The notes under the pieces are model-generated. The model searched no databases, was not told where the DNA came from, and was given only the letters and a program-made list of their open reading frames with translations. From Tahibacter sp042701255 (lineage in GTDB: Bacteria; Pseudomonadota; Gammaproteobacteria; Xanthomonadales; Rhodanobacteraceae), in assembly GCF_042701255.1 (NCBI RefSeq), contig NZ_CP170554.1, forward strand, positions 5,766,001 through 5,830,000: a DNA stretch of 64,000 nucleotides. The letters are read 5' to 3'. Each line of letters begins with the position of its first letter. Within the stretch, counting starts at the first letter, position 1. This document shows positions 24,657-34,560 of this stretch, one piece after another. Position numbers and translations under genes: made by a program.

Positions 24657-24830
24657 CCCCTCTCCCCTTGTGGGAGAGGGGGCTGGGGAGAGGGGTAACT
24701 TCCCGCAGGCCGTCCGATTATTTTTTGCCGCGATCATGCAGTGAAAATCACGCAGGAAATTCAAGACGTGGCGTAACGTCGGCAGCCCCCTCTCCCCCAA
24801 CCCCTCTCCCACAAGGGGCGAGGGGAGAAA
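24657..24830. repeat. second type of long inverted repeat (CCCCTCTCCCCTTGTGGGAG family)
   Basis: The left arm CCCCTCTCCCCTTGTGGGAG then AGGGGGCTGGGGAGAGGGG and the right arm CCCCCTCTCCCCCAACCCCT then CTCCCACAAGGGGCGAGGGG are approximate inverted complements around an ~80-bp non-repetitive centre. With the flanks, it fills most of the 448-bp gap between the exported protein and the DUF11 gene. No open reading frame of note. Sequence and length are MITE-like. An AT-rich stretch lies just left of it (24610-24645). Confidence 0.8.
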
Positions 24831-24907
24831 GGCGCGAGGCGCTTGACGCATATGGCTTCGGATGGGGCTAGATGACTCACGCACGAGCAACCCGATGATT
24901 TGCAGAT

Positions 24908-24951
24908 GAAACAAGAACGGCGCCGGTTTCGACCGGCGCCGTTCTTGTTTC
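24908..24951 (-). terminator. 20-bp perfect hairpin, bidirectional terminator after the DUF11 gene
   Basis: GAAACAAGAACGGCGCCGGT (24908-24927), loop TTCG, and the exact complement (24932-24951). It lies 46 bp past the stop codon of the DUF11 gene. The outer stem is A-rich on one side and T-rich on the other, so it can act as an intrinsic terminator on either strand. Confidence 0.88.
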
Positions 24952-24996
24952 AGACCTCTGCGACGAGCCCAGCCTCGCCGCAGATGCGCTCTGGAA

Positions 24997-27900
24997 CTAC
25001 TCCACCCCGAACCGCAGCAGGGTCACCGGCGTCGACGTGGTCGTCGTGCTGGAGTTGTTGTTGTTCTGCGGATCGGTCAGGCCCGACGGCGGTGTCACGG
25101 ACGCGGTGTTGGCCAGGGTCTGGTTGCCGGTCGGTGCGGTGCCGCTGATCGTGATGGTCACGGTGCTGCCCGGCGGCAGTACCGGCAAGGTGCCGTTGAC
25201 GACGTAGCCGGCCGGTGCCGAGCCGGTGACCGCCGGCGCGGCGCAGGTCGCGCCGCCCGTGGTGCCGGCACAGCTGGCCGTCACAGTGGTGATGCCGACC
25301 GGCAGCGGGTCCTGCCAGGTCGCGCCGTCGGCGCTGCTCGGACCGGCGTTGCTGATGACCAGGGTATAGCTGATCGGCGCGCCGCCGCTGACGTTGGCCG
25401 GGCCGGTCTTGACCACCGACAGATCGGCGCTGGCCGCCCGCGTGTCGCTGTCGCTCGCGCTGGCGCCGGTCAGCGCATCGGGATCGTTAGCGGTCGCGAC
25501 GTTGACTAGCGGATCGGTGGTCAGGCTCGCGGCGAACTGCACCGGCACGGTGAACTGCAGCTGGTTGCCGGCGCCGGCGGCGATGCTCGCTCCGCTGGCG
25601 CTGAAACTGCCGCCGCCGACCGCACTCGTGACCGTGCCGCACGCAGCCGTACCGGTCGGCGCGCAGGTCACCAGGCCGGTCAACGTGACGCCGGCTGGCA
25701 AGGTGTCGCCCACGCTGACCGCGCTCGCATTCGCGCTGCCGCTGTTGCCGACGGTGACGACATAGGTGGCCGTGCCGCCGGGTGTATAGGTCGCGCTCGA
25801 ATCGGTCTTACTGATCTGCAGCACGACGCCGCTGCCGCGCACATTGCTGTCGCTGCCGACCGCGCCGGTCGGATCCGACGGATCGGTGGCGGTCGCGGTG
25901 TTCACCAGCGGATTGGCGGTCAGCGCCGGCGAGAACGCGACCGGCAGGCTGTAGATCAGCCCGTTCGGCGCACCGGCCGGCAAGGTCGCGCCGCTGACGC
26001 CAAAGCTGCCGCCGCCGGCGCTGCCGCTGATCGTGCCACAGGTCGCCGTGCCGACGGCCAGGCAGGTCGGCGTGCCGGTCAGGGTCACGCCACTGGGCAG
26101 GTTGTCGACGATGACGACGGCGCCGGCGTTGGAAGGACCGGCATTCGTCAGGGTCAGCACGTAGGTGGCCGTGCCGCCGGGCGTATACGTGGTGCTGCCG
26201 TCGTCCTTGGTCAAGGTCAGACCGCTCGCGGCGAGCAAGGTGTCGCTGTCGCTCGCGCTGGCGCCGTCGGGATCGCCCGGATCGCTCGCGGTCGCGGTGT
26301 TCACGAGCGGATTCGCGGTCAGGTTCGCCGCGAAATCGACCGGCAGCAGATAGGTCAGCGTATTCGCCGCGCCCGCCGGAATACGCGCGCCGGTCACCGT
26401 GAAGCTGCTGCCGCCGGCGCTGCCGCCAAGGGTGCCGCAGAGCGCACTGCCGGCGGCCGTGCAGGTCGGCATGCCGCTCAAGGTGATGCCGGCCGGCAGG
26501 TTGTCGGTGACGCTGGTATTCAGTGCATCGCTGGGCCCGCCGTTGCTGACGACGACGGTGTAGGTCCCGCTCGTACCCGGCGTATAGACCAGCACGCCGT
26601 CGGTCTTGCTGATGCCGAGAGCGACCTGCGCCAGACGCGTATTGCTGTCCGTCGCCGAGCCCGGCGTCGGGTCGGCCGGATCGCTGACGGTCACCGTATT
26701 GGCCAGCGGATCGGCGATCAGATCGGCCGCGAACCCGACCGGCACGCTGTAGCTCAGCTGGTTGCCCGCGCCGGCGCCGACGGTCGCGCCGCTGACGCCG
26801 AAGCTGCTGCCGCCGGCGCTGCCGCTGATCGTGCCGCAGGTCGCGCTGCCGCTCGCGACGCAGGTCGGCGTCGCGGTCAGGGTCACGCCGGCCGGCAGCG
26901 GGTCGCTCAGCGTGACTGCATTGGCCGCCGACGGACCGGCATTGGTCACGACGATGACGTAGGTCGACGTGCCGCCCGGCGTATACGTGGTGCGGCCGTC
27001 GTCCTTGCTGACGCTGACGCCCGACACGGCCTGCAGCGCATCGCTGTCGCTGGCGCTCGCACCATCGGTATCGGCCGGATCGCTGGCCGTGGCCGCGTTG
27101 ATCAGCGGGTTCACCGTCAGGTTGGCCGCGAAGTTCACCGGCAGGTTCAGCACGATGCTGTCGCCGACGGCCGCGCCCAAGGTCGCACCGCTGATGCCGG
27201 CCGTGCTGCCGCCGGACGTGCCGCTGACCGTGCCGCAGCTCGCATTGCCGTTGGCCGCGCAGCTCGGCGTGCCGGCCAGCGTGACGCCGGTCGGCAGGTT
27301 GTCGCTGATCGCGACGTTAGTGGCGTTGCTCGGCCCCGCGTTGGTCAGGGTCAGCAGGTAAGTCGCCGCCGTGCCCGGCGTATACGTCGCGCTGTTGTCG
27401 GTCTTGGTCAGGTTCAGCGCGGTCAGCGGACTGCGCGTGTCGCTGTCGCTGGCCGTGTTCGGCGTCGGATCGGCCGGGTCGCTGGCCGTGGCCGTGTTGA
27501 CCAGCGGATCGGTGGTCATGCCCGCGGCGAACTGCACCGGCAGCGAATACGTCAGGCGATTGCCGCTGCCCGCGACGATGCTCGCGTTGCCGACCGTGAA
27601 GCTGCCGCCGCCGGCGCTGCCGGTCAACGTGCCGCAGGTGGCGCTGCCGGTGGCCGCGCACGAGGGCGTGCCCGCGAGCGTGACGCCGGCCGGCAGGGTG
27701 TCGCCGACGCTGACCGCGTTGGCATCCGACGGCCCCGTGTTCTCGACGACGAGGACGTAGGTCGCCGTGCCGCCCGGCGTATAGGTCGCCGAGTTGTCGG
27801 TCTTCGCGATCGTCAGGCCGGTCACGCCGAGCAGGGTGTCGCTGTCGCTGGCCGAGACCGGCGCGGCGAGATCCGGACCGTTGACGGAAGCGGTGTTGAC

Positions 27901-30900
27901 CAGCGGATTCGCCGTCATGCCCGAGGCGAAGGCGACCGGCAGCGAATAGGCCAGGCTGTTGCCGGCGCCGGCGGCCAGGTTCGCGTTGGCGACCGAGAAC
28001 ACGCTGCCGCCGCTCGCGCCGGTGATCACGCCGCAGCCGCCGAGGCCCGCGCTGATGCAGGTCGGCGTCGCGGTCAGGGTGACGCCGGCCGGCAAGGTGT
28101 CGGACAGGGTCAGGCCGCTCGCGTCGCTCGGGCCGGTGTTCGTCACGGTCACGACATAGGTCGCCGTGCCGCCCGGCGTGTAGATCGCCTGGTTGTCGGT
28201 CTTGTTCAGCGCGATGTTGGTCTGCGCCAGACGCGCATCGCTGTCGTTCGCCGAGTGCGTGCCGCCCGGATCGTTCGGATCGTTCGCACTCGCGGTGTTC
28301 ACGAGCGGATTGGCGGTCAGGTTCGCGGCGAAGCTCACCGGCAGCTGATAGGCCAGCGAATTGCCCGCGCCCGGCGCCAGGGTCGCGCCGGTCACGCCGA
28401 AGCTGCTGCCGCCGGCGCTGCCGCTGAGCGTGCCGCAGCTCGCGGTGCCGGTGACCACGCAGGTCGGCGTGCCGGCCAGGGTGACGCCGGACGGCAGGCT
28501 GTCGGCGACGGTGATCGCGCCGGCCGTCGACGGGCCGCTGTTCGTCACGGTCACCACGTAGGTCGCCGTGCCGCCGGGCGTGTAGGTCAGGGAACCGTCG
28601 GTCTTGCTGATCGCGATACCCGTGGTGCGCGTGATCGGCGTCGTCGGCGGCGTCGGATCGCTGCACGGCGTGGCCACGGCGCAGGCCGGATCGCCGCCGC
28701 CGCTGAGGCTGACCGGATTGGTCACGCTGCCCGGCGCGTTCGGCGCGATCGCGACGGTGAAGCCGAACACGCTGCTGCCGCCGGCGGCGATCGCCGTCGT
28801 GCTGGCGCAGGTGATGGTGTTGGCCGCGCCGCTGCAGGACCAGTTCGCCGCATTCGCGCCGCTCAGGGTCAGCGGTCCGTTCGCGACGGAGAGACCGGCC
28901 GGCAAGGTGTCGGTGACCGTGATCGTGCCGCTGCTCGGCGCCGAGCCGGAGTTCGCGATGCTCACGGTATAGCCGCCCGTCGCACCGGCGACGAAGCTCG
29001 CCGAGTTCGCGACCTTGTCGATGCTCAGCCGCGGCGCCGCGCTGACGACGACCGGGTTCGGCGTGCAGGCGTTGTTCGATTCGCTGATCTCGCCGACCAC
29101 GCCGGCGGGGTCTGCCGCGCAGCTGCCGCCGGCGCGCGGGTTGTTCAGGGTGCCCGCCGCGCTCGGCGTCACCGCGACGACGATGGCGAAGGTGCCGCCC
29201 GACGGCAGATTGACCGTGCCGTTGGCGCTGCAGGTCAGGGTGTTCGCCGCGATCGCGCAGGCGATGGTGCCCGTGGTGCCGCCGCCGTTCGTCGCCGTGG
29301 CCGGCGCCGAATAGGTCGCGCCAGTGGCCGGCAGGTCGTCGACGAGCAGGACCTGGCCGTTGCCGAAGCTGGCTGCGCCGGCCGTGGCCGCATTCGTCAC
29401 AGTCAGGGTCCAGTTGAAGCTGCCGCCGAGGGCGACGGTGCCGCCGACGTCGTTGCTCTTGGCCACCGACAGATCCGGCGCCAGCGGCACGCTGACCGTC
29501 GCGATAGGCGAGTTCGCGCCGCCGGCCGAGGCCGTCGCAATGTTGGTCACAACCTGCGCGGCGACGTCGCCGGCTGTGACGACGTAGCTCGCCGTGCAGA
29601 CGATGCTTTCGCCCGGATCGAAGTAGGCGTCGAGGTCGCCTATCGTGGTCAGGCTCGGACACGTCACGGTGGCCTTGTTGTCGGCCACCGTGACCGGACC
29701 GCTGAGCACGGCCGCGCCGGTGTTGGTCACGGTATAGCTGTAGGTCAGGGTGTCGCCGACGGCGCGGAACAGGGTCTGTCCGGCGGTCTTGGTCAGGCTC
29801 AGGCCCGTAGTCGCGTAGATCGCATCGGAATTCGCCGAGTCGTACGGCGTGCCGGAATACGTGCCGGTCGCGTGCGCGACGTTGGTATGGGTGCCGGCGA
29901 CGGCCGCGACGGGACCGACCACGCAGCTGACGATGTGGTTGTCGTTGCCGGCCACCGCGACCGGCAGGGTGGTCGCCGCCCAGCCCGCGTTGCAGCTCGC
30001 GACATTGAGCGTGTCGTCGGTCAGGCTGATCGGGCTCAGCGGCACGTCGCCGGTGTTCTCGACCGTAAAGCGGTAATACACCGGCGTGCCGGTCGTGACC
30101 GCGACATGGTCGAACCAGGGTCCCGTCGCGCTGGTGCCGACCTGCTTGAGCAGGCTGACCGACGGATGCGGCGGCGCCACCACGAGCGTGGCCGAGGCCG
30201 AGTTGCCGCCGTAGGCCACGCCGTTGAGCACATGCGAGATGGCGGTGCTGGTGTTGGCGTAGTTGCCGACCGCGCCGGCCGTGACGTTGACCGTGACCAT
30301 GCAGCTCGCACCGCCGGCGAGGCTGCCGCTGGCCAGATTCATGCTGGTGCCGCCGGCGATCGCGCTGACGCTGCCGCCGCAGGAATTCGTCACGGCCGGC
30401 ACGGCCGCATTGGTCATGCCGGTCGGGTAGATGTCGCCGAATGCGACGCTGGTCAAGGTCACGTTCTGGTTCGGGTTGCTGACCGTGAAGCTCAGGGTCG
30501 TGACGGCGCCCGGCAGGATCGGATTCGGCGCGAACTGCTTGGCGATCGACAGCGGCAGTACGCCGGTGATCGACGCCGTCGGAATGCTGCCGGTGTTGGT
30601 GCCGCCTTCGGTCGTCGACAGGAAACCGCCGACGTTGGTCTTGGGCCCGGCCGTCGTGACGCGGACGTCGACGCTGACCGTACAGGAGCCGCTGGCCGGA
30701 ATCGTGCCGCCGCTGAAATTCAGGGTCGTGGAACCGACCGGCGGAAACCAGGTGCCGCCGCAGGTGTTCGAGATGACCGGACCCGGAGCGACCTGCACAC
30801 CGGCCGGCAAGGCATCGGTGAACGCCGCGCCGGTCAGCGCGGTCGCGTTCGGATTGGTCAGGGTGAAGGTCAGGGTGGAGCTGTTGTTGACCGCGACCGT

Positions 30901-32853
30901 CGCCGGCGCGAACGCCTTGGCGATCGTCGGTTTCACCGGCGTACCGCAGCCGGTGAACAGCACGTTGTCGAGATTGAAATCGGAGCCGCTGTTCTGGTTG
31001 CCCGAGTTGTAGGTGTAGATGCGGAAATAGGTGTTGCCCGACGGATTCAGGCCCGACGTGAACGCGATGCTGTTGCCGGCGCCGAACGAGTTCCAGGCGT
31101 TCTGCGTCGCCATCGCGGTCGCGTTGTTGAAGACCTGCGTGCCGGTTTCCGGCCGCGTATTCGTGGTGCCGTAGTAGACGGCCAGGCCGCGCGGCCCGTT
31201 GGGCGTCTTGAACAGCGCGTCGAAGCTCAGATAGACGGCAGTGTAGCCCGTGGTATTCAGCGCGAACTCGAAATACTCGTCGTTCGCCGTGACCAGGGTC
31301 GCACCGGTCGTGACGGAGCCGTTGGAGCCCCAGGAGCCGGTACCGGCCGGCGTGATCGTGTTGTCGTTGCTGCTGAATATCGGAACGACGCCGGTGCCCG
31401 GCGCAGCCGAGGCGGTGACGTTGGCGATCGTCGCCGCCGGTGCCGTCGTGCTCATGCCGGTCGGGAAATTCCAGCGCGCGAGGGTCTGCCCGCAGACGCC
31501 GGTACCCGGCGGCGGCGCACTGTTGACGGTCAGGGTCGCCGTCGCGCTCTTGCCCGTGTCTATCGCGTCGATGAACAGGTGGTTCGTCGTATTCGCGTAC
31601 GAACCCGTCGCGCTGGTCGTCACGTCGACCTTGATCACGCAGCTGCCGTTGGCCGCGATCGTCACGTTGGAGACGTCGATCGAACCACTGCCGGCAACGG
31701 CCGTGATCGTCGGCGCGCCGCAACCGGCGCTGCTGACGCCGTTGGGTGTGCGCACGAGCATGCCGGCCGGCAGGTTGTCGACGAAGTTGTAGCCCGACAG
31801 GGCGCCGGCATTCGGATTGGTCAGCGTGAAGCTCAGCGCGGAAACGCCGTTCACGCTGGTCGGGTTCGGGCTGAAGCTCTTGGCGATCGTCGCGGCGGTC
31901 GGATCGATGATGTTGGCGATGCGCGCGCCGACCGAGAAATCCGCGTTGTAGTGGAAGCTCGCGCCGGAGAAGTCGTAGAGCAGCGTGTTGAGCGTCTGCG
32001 AGCTGCCGCCGCCGCTGAGGATCCTGACCGTATACGTCGTCACGACCGTGCTGCCGCCGGACTTGCCGCTGACGCCGACGCAGGAGCGGTAGTTCGGGCT
32101 GTTCGGATCGTTCTGCCAGAGGCAGGCGTCGGCATACAGCTTGTCGTTCGGCGAGGTCACGTAGACCGAGCTGTTGGCCGAATACGTGGTGCTGACGCCG
32201 AGCACCTGGAAGATCGTGTTGGAGAAATTGACGAAGGATTCGAACTGCTCGTAGCCCTGCGTCGCGGTGCCGCCGGTGACCTCGATCGTGTAGGTGTTGC
32301 CGACGACGAGATTCAGCGCGCCGCCGGCCGCGACGGGACTCAGGCTGGCCGGGGTCAGGCCGTAGCGCAGGTTCGTCATCGCATTGCGGTTCTGCGAGAT
32401 CAGGTGGTGTACGTAGAGCTCGCGCGGCGTCGGCGACGAGGCCGATCCGCCGGCGTCGGTGGCCGTGACGTGATAGCGCCGCGCCGTGTCGTAGGCGGCG
32501 GCCGTCTGCGTCACGTCGACCTCGAAATACGCGTCCGCGCAGCCGCCGGCGGCGATCGACGGCACCGTGATGGTGCTCAGCGAGCCGGCGCGCAGATTGA
32601 CGTTGGCGTTGGCCGAATCCCAGACGAAGTTGACGGCCACGTTGGTCGTCGCCGTCGTGCTGCAGACGCGCGCGCCGACCGGGAACAGATGCGGCCCGGT
32701 GGCCGGACTGTTGCTGTCCAGCCCGATGACGTTCCAGGTCAGCGGCGTGACGTTGAGCGCCGCGGACGCGGCGGTCGAAACGCCGAGACCGAGCACAGCC
32801 AAAATACCGGCCGTGCCGAAGGCACGACGCGCGGTACGAATCCATGAAGTCAT
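24997..32853 (-). CDS. giant DUF11-repeat surface/secreted protein, 2618 aa
   Basis: ATG 32853 (GGGGG just upstream) begins a signal peptide, RRAFGTAGILAVLGLGVSTA followed by ASAALNV. Residues ~32-330 are a unique strand-rich domain. From ~380 on, the protein is a chain of DUF11-type Ig-like domains starting [IL].K.F.PN.......STL[ST]FT[LV][TS]NPN. One carbohydrate-binding-like jelly-roll lies at ~500-690 (ARWNFPTGMSTTAPAATIAN; YFRIYTYNSGNQNSGSDFNL). Residues ~1404-2473 are eight near-identical ~133-residue DUF11 repeats (KTD.S.TYTPGGTATYV; LPAGVTL.GTPTC; DPLVNTATASDP). The chain ends STPVTLLRFGVE with no recognised cell-wall or autotransporter anchor. Such proteins act as adhesins or surface fibres. 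Alone on its strand; long frames in other phases here are GC shadows. Confidence 0.92.
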   Translation of the reverse strand: MTSWIRTARRAFGTAGILAVLGLGVSTAASAALNVTPLTWNVIGLDSNSPATGPHLFPVGARVCSTTATTNVAVNFVWDSANANVNLRAGSLSTITVPSIAAGGCADAYFEVDVTQTAAAYDTARRYHVTATDAGGSASSPTPRELYVHHLISQNRNAMTNLRYGLTPASLSPVAAGGALNLVVGNTYTIEVTGGTATQGYEQFESFVNFSNTIFQVLGVSTTYSANSSVYVTSPNDKLYADACLWQNDPNSPNYRSCVGVSGKSGGSTVVTTYTVRILSGGGSSQTLNTLLYDFSGASFHYNADFSVGARIANIIDPTAATIAKSFSPNPTSVNGVSALSFTLTNPNAGALSGYNFVDNLPAGMLVRTPNGVSSAGCGAPTITAVAGSGSIDVSNVTIAANGSCVIKVDVTTSATGSYANTTNHLFIDAIDTGKSATATLTVNSAPPPGTGVCGQTLARWNFPTGMSTTAPAATIANVTASAAPGTGVVPIFSSNDNTITPAGTGSWGSNGSVTTGATLVTANDEYFEFALNTTGYTAVYLSFDALFKTPNGPRGLAVYYGTTNTRPETGTQVFNNATAMATQNAWNSFGAGNSIAFTSGLNPSGNTYFRIYTYNSGNQNSGSDFNLDNVLFTGCGTPVKPTIAKAFAPATVAVNNSSTLTFTLTNPNATALTGAAFTDALPAGVQVAPGPVISNTCGGTWFPPVGSTTLNFSGGTIPASGSCTVSVDVRVTTAGPKTNVGGFLSTTEGGTNTGSIPTASITGVLPLSIAKQFAPNPILPGAVTTLSFTVSNPNQNVTLTSVAFGDIYPTGMTNAAVPAVTNSCGGSVSAIAGGTSMNLASGSLAGGASCMVTVNVTAGAVGNYANTSTAISHVLNGVAYGGNSASATLVVAPPHPSVSLLKQVGTSATGPWFDHVAVTTGTPVYYRFTVENTGDVPLSPISLTDDTLNVASCNAGWAATTLPVAVAGNDNHIVSCVVGPVAAVAGTHTNVAHATGTYSGTPYDSANSDAIYATTGLSLTKTAGQTLFRAVGDTLTYSYTVTNTGAAVLSGPVTVADNKATVTCPSLTTIGDLDAYFDPGESIVCTASYVVTAGDVAAQVVTNIATASAGGANSPIATVSVPLAPDLSVAKSNDVGGTVALGGSFNWTLTVTNAATAGAASFGNGQVLLVDDLPATGATYSAPATATNGGGTTGTIACAIAANTLTCSANGTVNLPSGGTFAIVVAVTPSAAGTLNNPRAGGSCAADPAGVVGEISESNNACTPNPVVVSAAPRLSIDKVANSASFVAGATGGYTVSIANSGSAPSSGTITVTDTLPAGLSVANGPLTLSGANAANWSCSGAANTITCASTTAIAAGGSSVFGFTVAIAPNAPGSVTNPVSLSGGGDPACAVATPCSDPTPPTTPITRTTGIAISKTDGSLTYTPGGTATYVVTVTNSGPSTAGAITVADSLPSGVTLAGTPTCVVTGTASCGTLSGSAGGSSFGVTGATLAPGAGNSLAYQLPVSFAANLTANPLVNTASANDPNDPGGTHSANDSDARLAQTNIALNKTDNQAIYTPGGTATYVVTVTNTGPSDASGLTLSDTLPAGVTLTATPTCISAGLGGCGVITGASGGSVFSVANANLAAGAGNSLAYSLPVAFASGMTANPLVNTASVNGPDLAAPVSASDSDTLLGVTGLTIAKTDNSATYTPGGTATYVLVVENTGPSDANAVSVGDTLPAGVTLAGTPSCAATGSATCGTLTGSAGGGSFTVGNASIVAGSGNRLTYSLPVQFAAGMTTDPLVNTATASDPADPTPNTASDSDTRSPLTALNLTKTDNSATYTPGTAATYLLTLTNAGPSNATNVAISDNLPTGVTLAGTPSCAANGNASCGTVSGTSGGSTAGISGATLGAAVGDSIVLNLPVNFAANLTVNPLINAATASDPADTDGASASDSDALQAVSGVSVSKDDGRTTYTPGGTSTYVIVVTNAGPSAANAVTLSDPLPAGVTLTATPTCVASGSATCGTISGSAGGSSFGVSGATVGAGAGNQLSYSVPVGFAADLIADPLANTVTVSDPADPTPGSATDSNTRLAQVALGISKTDGVLVYTPGTSGTYTVVVSNGGPSDALNTSVTDNLPAGITLSGMPTCTAAGSALCGTLGGSAGGSSFTVTGARIPAGAANTLTYLLPVDFAANLTANPLVNTATASDPGDPDGASASDSDTLLAASGLTLTKDDGSTTYTPGGTATYVLTLTNAGPSNAGAVVIVDNLPSGVTLTGTPTCLAVGTATCGTISGSAGGGSFGVSGATLPAGAPNGLIYSLPVAFSPALTANPLVNTATATDPSDPTGAVGSDSNVRGSGVVLQISKTDSSATYTPGGTATYVVTVGNSGSANASAVSVGDTLPAGVTLTGLVTCAPTGTAACGTVTSAVGGGSFSASGASIAAGAGNQLQFTVPVQFAASLTTDPLVNVATANDPDALTGASASDSDTRAASADLSVVKTGPANVSGGAPISYTLVISNAGPSSADGATWQDPLPVGITTVTASCAGTTGGATCAAPAVTGSAPAGYVVNGTLPVLPPGSTVTITISGTAPTGNQTLANTASVTPPSGLTDPQNNNNSSTTTTSTPVTLLRFGVE
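25434..28640 (-). repeat. eight ~400-bp tandem coding repeats
   Basis: Within the DUF11 gene, eight units of about 400 bp (133 codons) follow without interruption. Each has the sequence of segments: KTD..TYTPGGTATYVV.VTN.GPS, LPAGVTL, CGT.SGSAGG.SF, AG..N.L.Y.LPV.FAA.LT, and DP.DP....SDSDT. Similarity is visible at the DNA level, so copy number can change by recombination. Confidence 0.9.
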
Positions 32854-33283
32854 CGATGGCCCCCGAAAGCCCTGATGCGGAGCCTCTGCCGGCTCCAGGC
32901 CGCCCTGCCGGCAACGGGGGCGCCAGCTTCGCTGCGACGCCGCCCTCGCATTGCCGCTTTTCGTCGCGCCGCCTGCCGCGTCGCGGAACGCCGAAAAGGT
33001 ACAAATGAATAAGAACACAGTTTCAACAACCGGTCGACCGCCTTGCGGCTGCCGTGCGGAACTGTCCGCAGGACGCCCGAGCCGGCACTCGAGGTGCCGT
33101 CGGTCGGCGAACCACGAACACGATCACAGGCAGTCCGCCCGGCATTGCCGAAGGAATCAACCCCAAGCCCTGGCGGCGCCGGCCGTGCGGCGGAGTATAG
33201 GTGCCCGCAACGACACGCGCCTACGGGCGCGAGCGCCCGCAAGGCGTTCAGCTATGTGATGAATCGTGACGCGGGGAGCGCGG
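32854..33283. other. intergenic region upstream of the DUF11 gene
   Basis: This 430-bp gap holds no convincing gene. An AT-rich stretch at about 33000-33032, in an otherwise GC-rich region, is the likeliest place for the promoter of the DUF11 gene, but no clear -35/-10 pair is readable. The arginase gene ends at 33284. Confidence 0.4.
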
Positions 33284-34204
33284 CTATTCGCGCATCAGGG
33301 TCGACTTGCCGAACAGGCTCTCGACCAGGTCGACGGCGAGCTTGGCCGTCATGTTGCGCTTGTCGAAGGCCGGATTGAGTTCGACGATGTCGAGCGAGCC
33401 GACGCGGCCGGTGTCGGCGATCATTTCCATGACGAGCTGGGCTTCGCGGTAGTTCGGGCCGCCGCGCACGCGCGTGCCGACGCCGGGCGCGATCGACGGG
33501 TCGAGGAAGTCCACGTCGAAGCTCACGTGCAGGTGCGTGTCCGCATCGACGCCTTCGAGCGCTTCCTCCATCGCACGCTTGACGCCGATCTCGTCGATGT
33601 AGCGCATGTCGTAGATGTCGAGGCCGACGTCGTGGACCAGCTTCTTCTCGCCGGGATCGACCGAACGTATGCCGATCTGGCGGATCTGGTCGGGCTGCAG
33701 CGCCGGCACGCTGCCGCCGAGCTCGGTCAGCTCGCGCGGGCCGTAGCCGCAGAGGCAGGCCACCGGCATGCCGTGGACGTTGCCCGAGGGCGTGATGATG
33801 CTGGTGTTGAAATCCGCATGGGCGTCGAGCCAGAGCACGCGCAGCTTCTTGCCCCGTTCCCGGCACCAGCGCGCCGAGGCCGTGATCGAGCCCATGGCCA
33901 GGCAGTGGTCGCCGCCGAGCATCACGGGCAGGTGGCCGGCGGCGAGCTCGGCGTAGACCGCCTCGAGCACGCTGCGATTCCAGGCCACGACCTCGGGCAG
34001 ATGACGGTAACCCTCGCGCGGCGGCTGCCAGGGGTTCATCGGACCGACGAGGTTGCCGCGGTCGACGACGCGCAGCCCGCGTCCTTCCAGCGCCGGCGCA
34101 ATGCCGGCGACGCGCAGCGCCTCCGGGCCCATGGATGCGCCGCGGTGACCGGCGCCGATGTCGGTGGGCACGCCGATCAGGGAAACGGGGGGATACGACG
34201 TCAT
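33284..34204 (-). CDS. rocF: arginase
   Basis: This manganese enzyme hydrolyses L-arginine to ornithine and urea in the cytosol. All metal-ligand motifs of the ureohydrolase family are present in the 306-residue protein: GGDHCLAMGS (~residue 97), WLDAHADFNT (~125) and SFDVDFLDPS (~228), plus the N-terminal IGVPTDIGAGHRGASMGPEA typical of arginase rather than agmatinase. ATG 34204 has GAGG 7 bp upstream; in-frame codons above it are not protein-like. It stands as a single gene, with no other arginine-catabolism gene adjacent. The specific choice of arginase over formiminoglutamase rests on the N-terminal G-H-R-G-A-x-x-G-P segment and SGNVHGMP substrate loop. Confidence 0.93.
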   Translation of the reverse strand: MTSYPPVSLIGVPTDIGAGHRGASMGPEALRVAGIAPALEGRGLRVVDRGNLVGPMNPWQPPREGYRHLPEVVAWNRSVLEAVYAELAAGHLPVMLGGDHCLAMGSITASARWCRERGKKLRVLWLDAHADFNTSIITPSGNVHGMPVACLCGYGPRELTELGGSVPALQPDQIRQIGIRSVDPGEKKLVHDVGLDIYDMRYIDEIGVKRAMEEALEGVDADTHLHVSFDVDFLDPSIAPGVGTRVRGGPNYREAQLVMEMIADTGRVGSLDIVELNPAFDKRNMTAKLAVDLVESLFGKSTLMRE

Positions 34205-34367
34205 GGCTGCCTCGCTGCGCCAGGGCGGCCGGCGCGGTCGGAAAACGGCAAGCATAACGTCGCCCCGACGAGAGCCGCCAGCCGCGCCGGCGGCTCAGTC
34301 CGGCGGCGGTGGCCCGGCCGGGTGACGCGTGGTCGGGTGGGCGTTGACATGATCTGACGAAGATCCG

Positions 34368-34515
34368 GTCTGCGGAGCCTGGGCTGATACCGGCGGGTCC
34401 GGCGGAGATTCTGTCTGCAGAGCCTGAGTCAGAGGCATCTCTTCTGCGACGGCTCGGTCTGCGGGGCCTGGACCGACGACGGTCAGTCCGGCGGCGACCC
34501 GGACTCGCAGAGCCC
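34368..34515. repeat. degenerate 44-bp tandem repeats downstream of the Hpt gene
   Basis: Four diverged copies of GGTCTGCGGAGCCTG-like sequence begin at 34368, 34412, 34456 and 34502, so spacing is 44, 44 and 46 bp. The period is not a multiple of three and stops interrupt the frames, so it is non-coding. It occupies the 356-bp gap between arginase and the Hpt gene. The phrase GGCTCAGTCCGGCGG appears both at 34289-34303 and at the Hpt gene 3' end (34557-34571), hinting that the array grew from duplication of that gene end. Confidence 0.7.
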
Positions 34516-34560
34516 GGTCCGACGGCAACTCATCCGATGATGGCCCGGGCGAGCCGCGGC

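Noticed and set aside
25434..28640. CRISPR-like or satellite array
   Set aside because: The regular repeats are 400 bp coding units in one continuous reading frame, not short repeats with unique spacers.
28255..32847. 1530-codon open frame on the plus strand opposite the DUF11 gene
   Set aside because: Composition is Arg/Gly/Ala/His-rich low complexity without domains. It is the GC-biased antisense shadow of a repetitive gene; the minus-strand frame has signal peptide and repeated domains.
27317..33004. 1895-codon minus-strand frame overlapping the DUF11 gene in another phase
   Set aside because: Same strand, wrong phase; Arg/Gln-rich with no domain and no signal peptide.
33000..33032. Promoter of the DUF11 gene
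   Set aside because: AT-rich but no -35/-10 pair with good spacing could be found, so listed only as a possible location.
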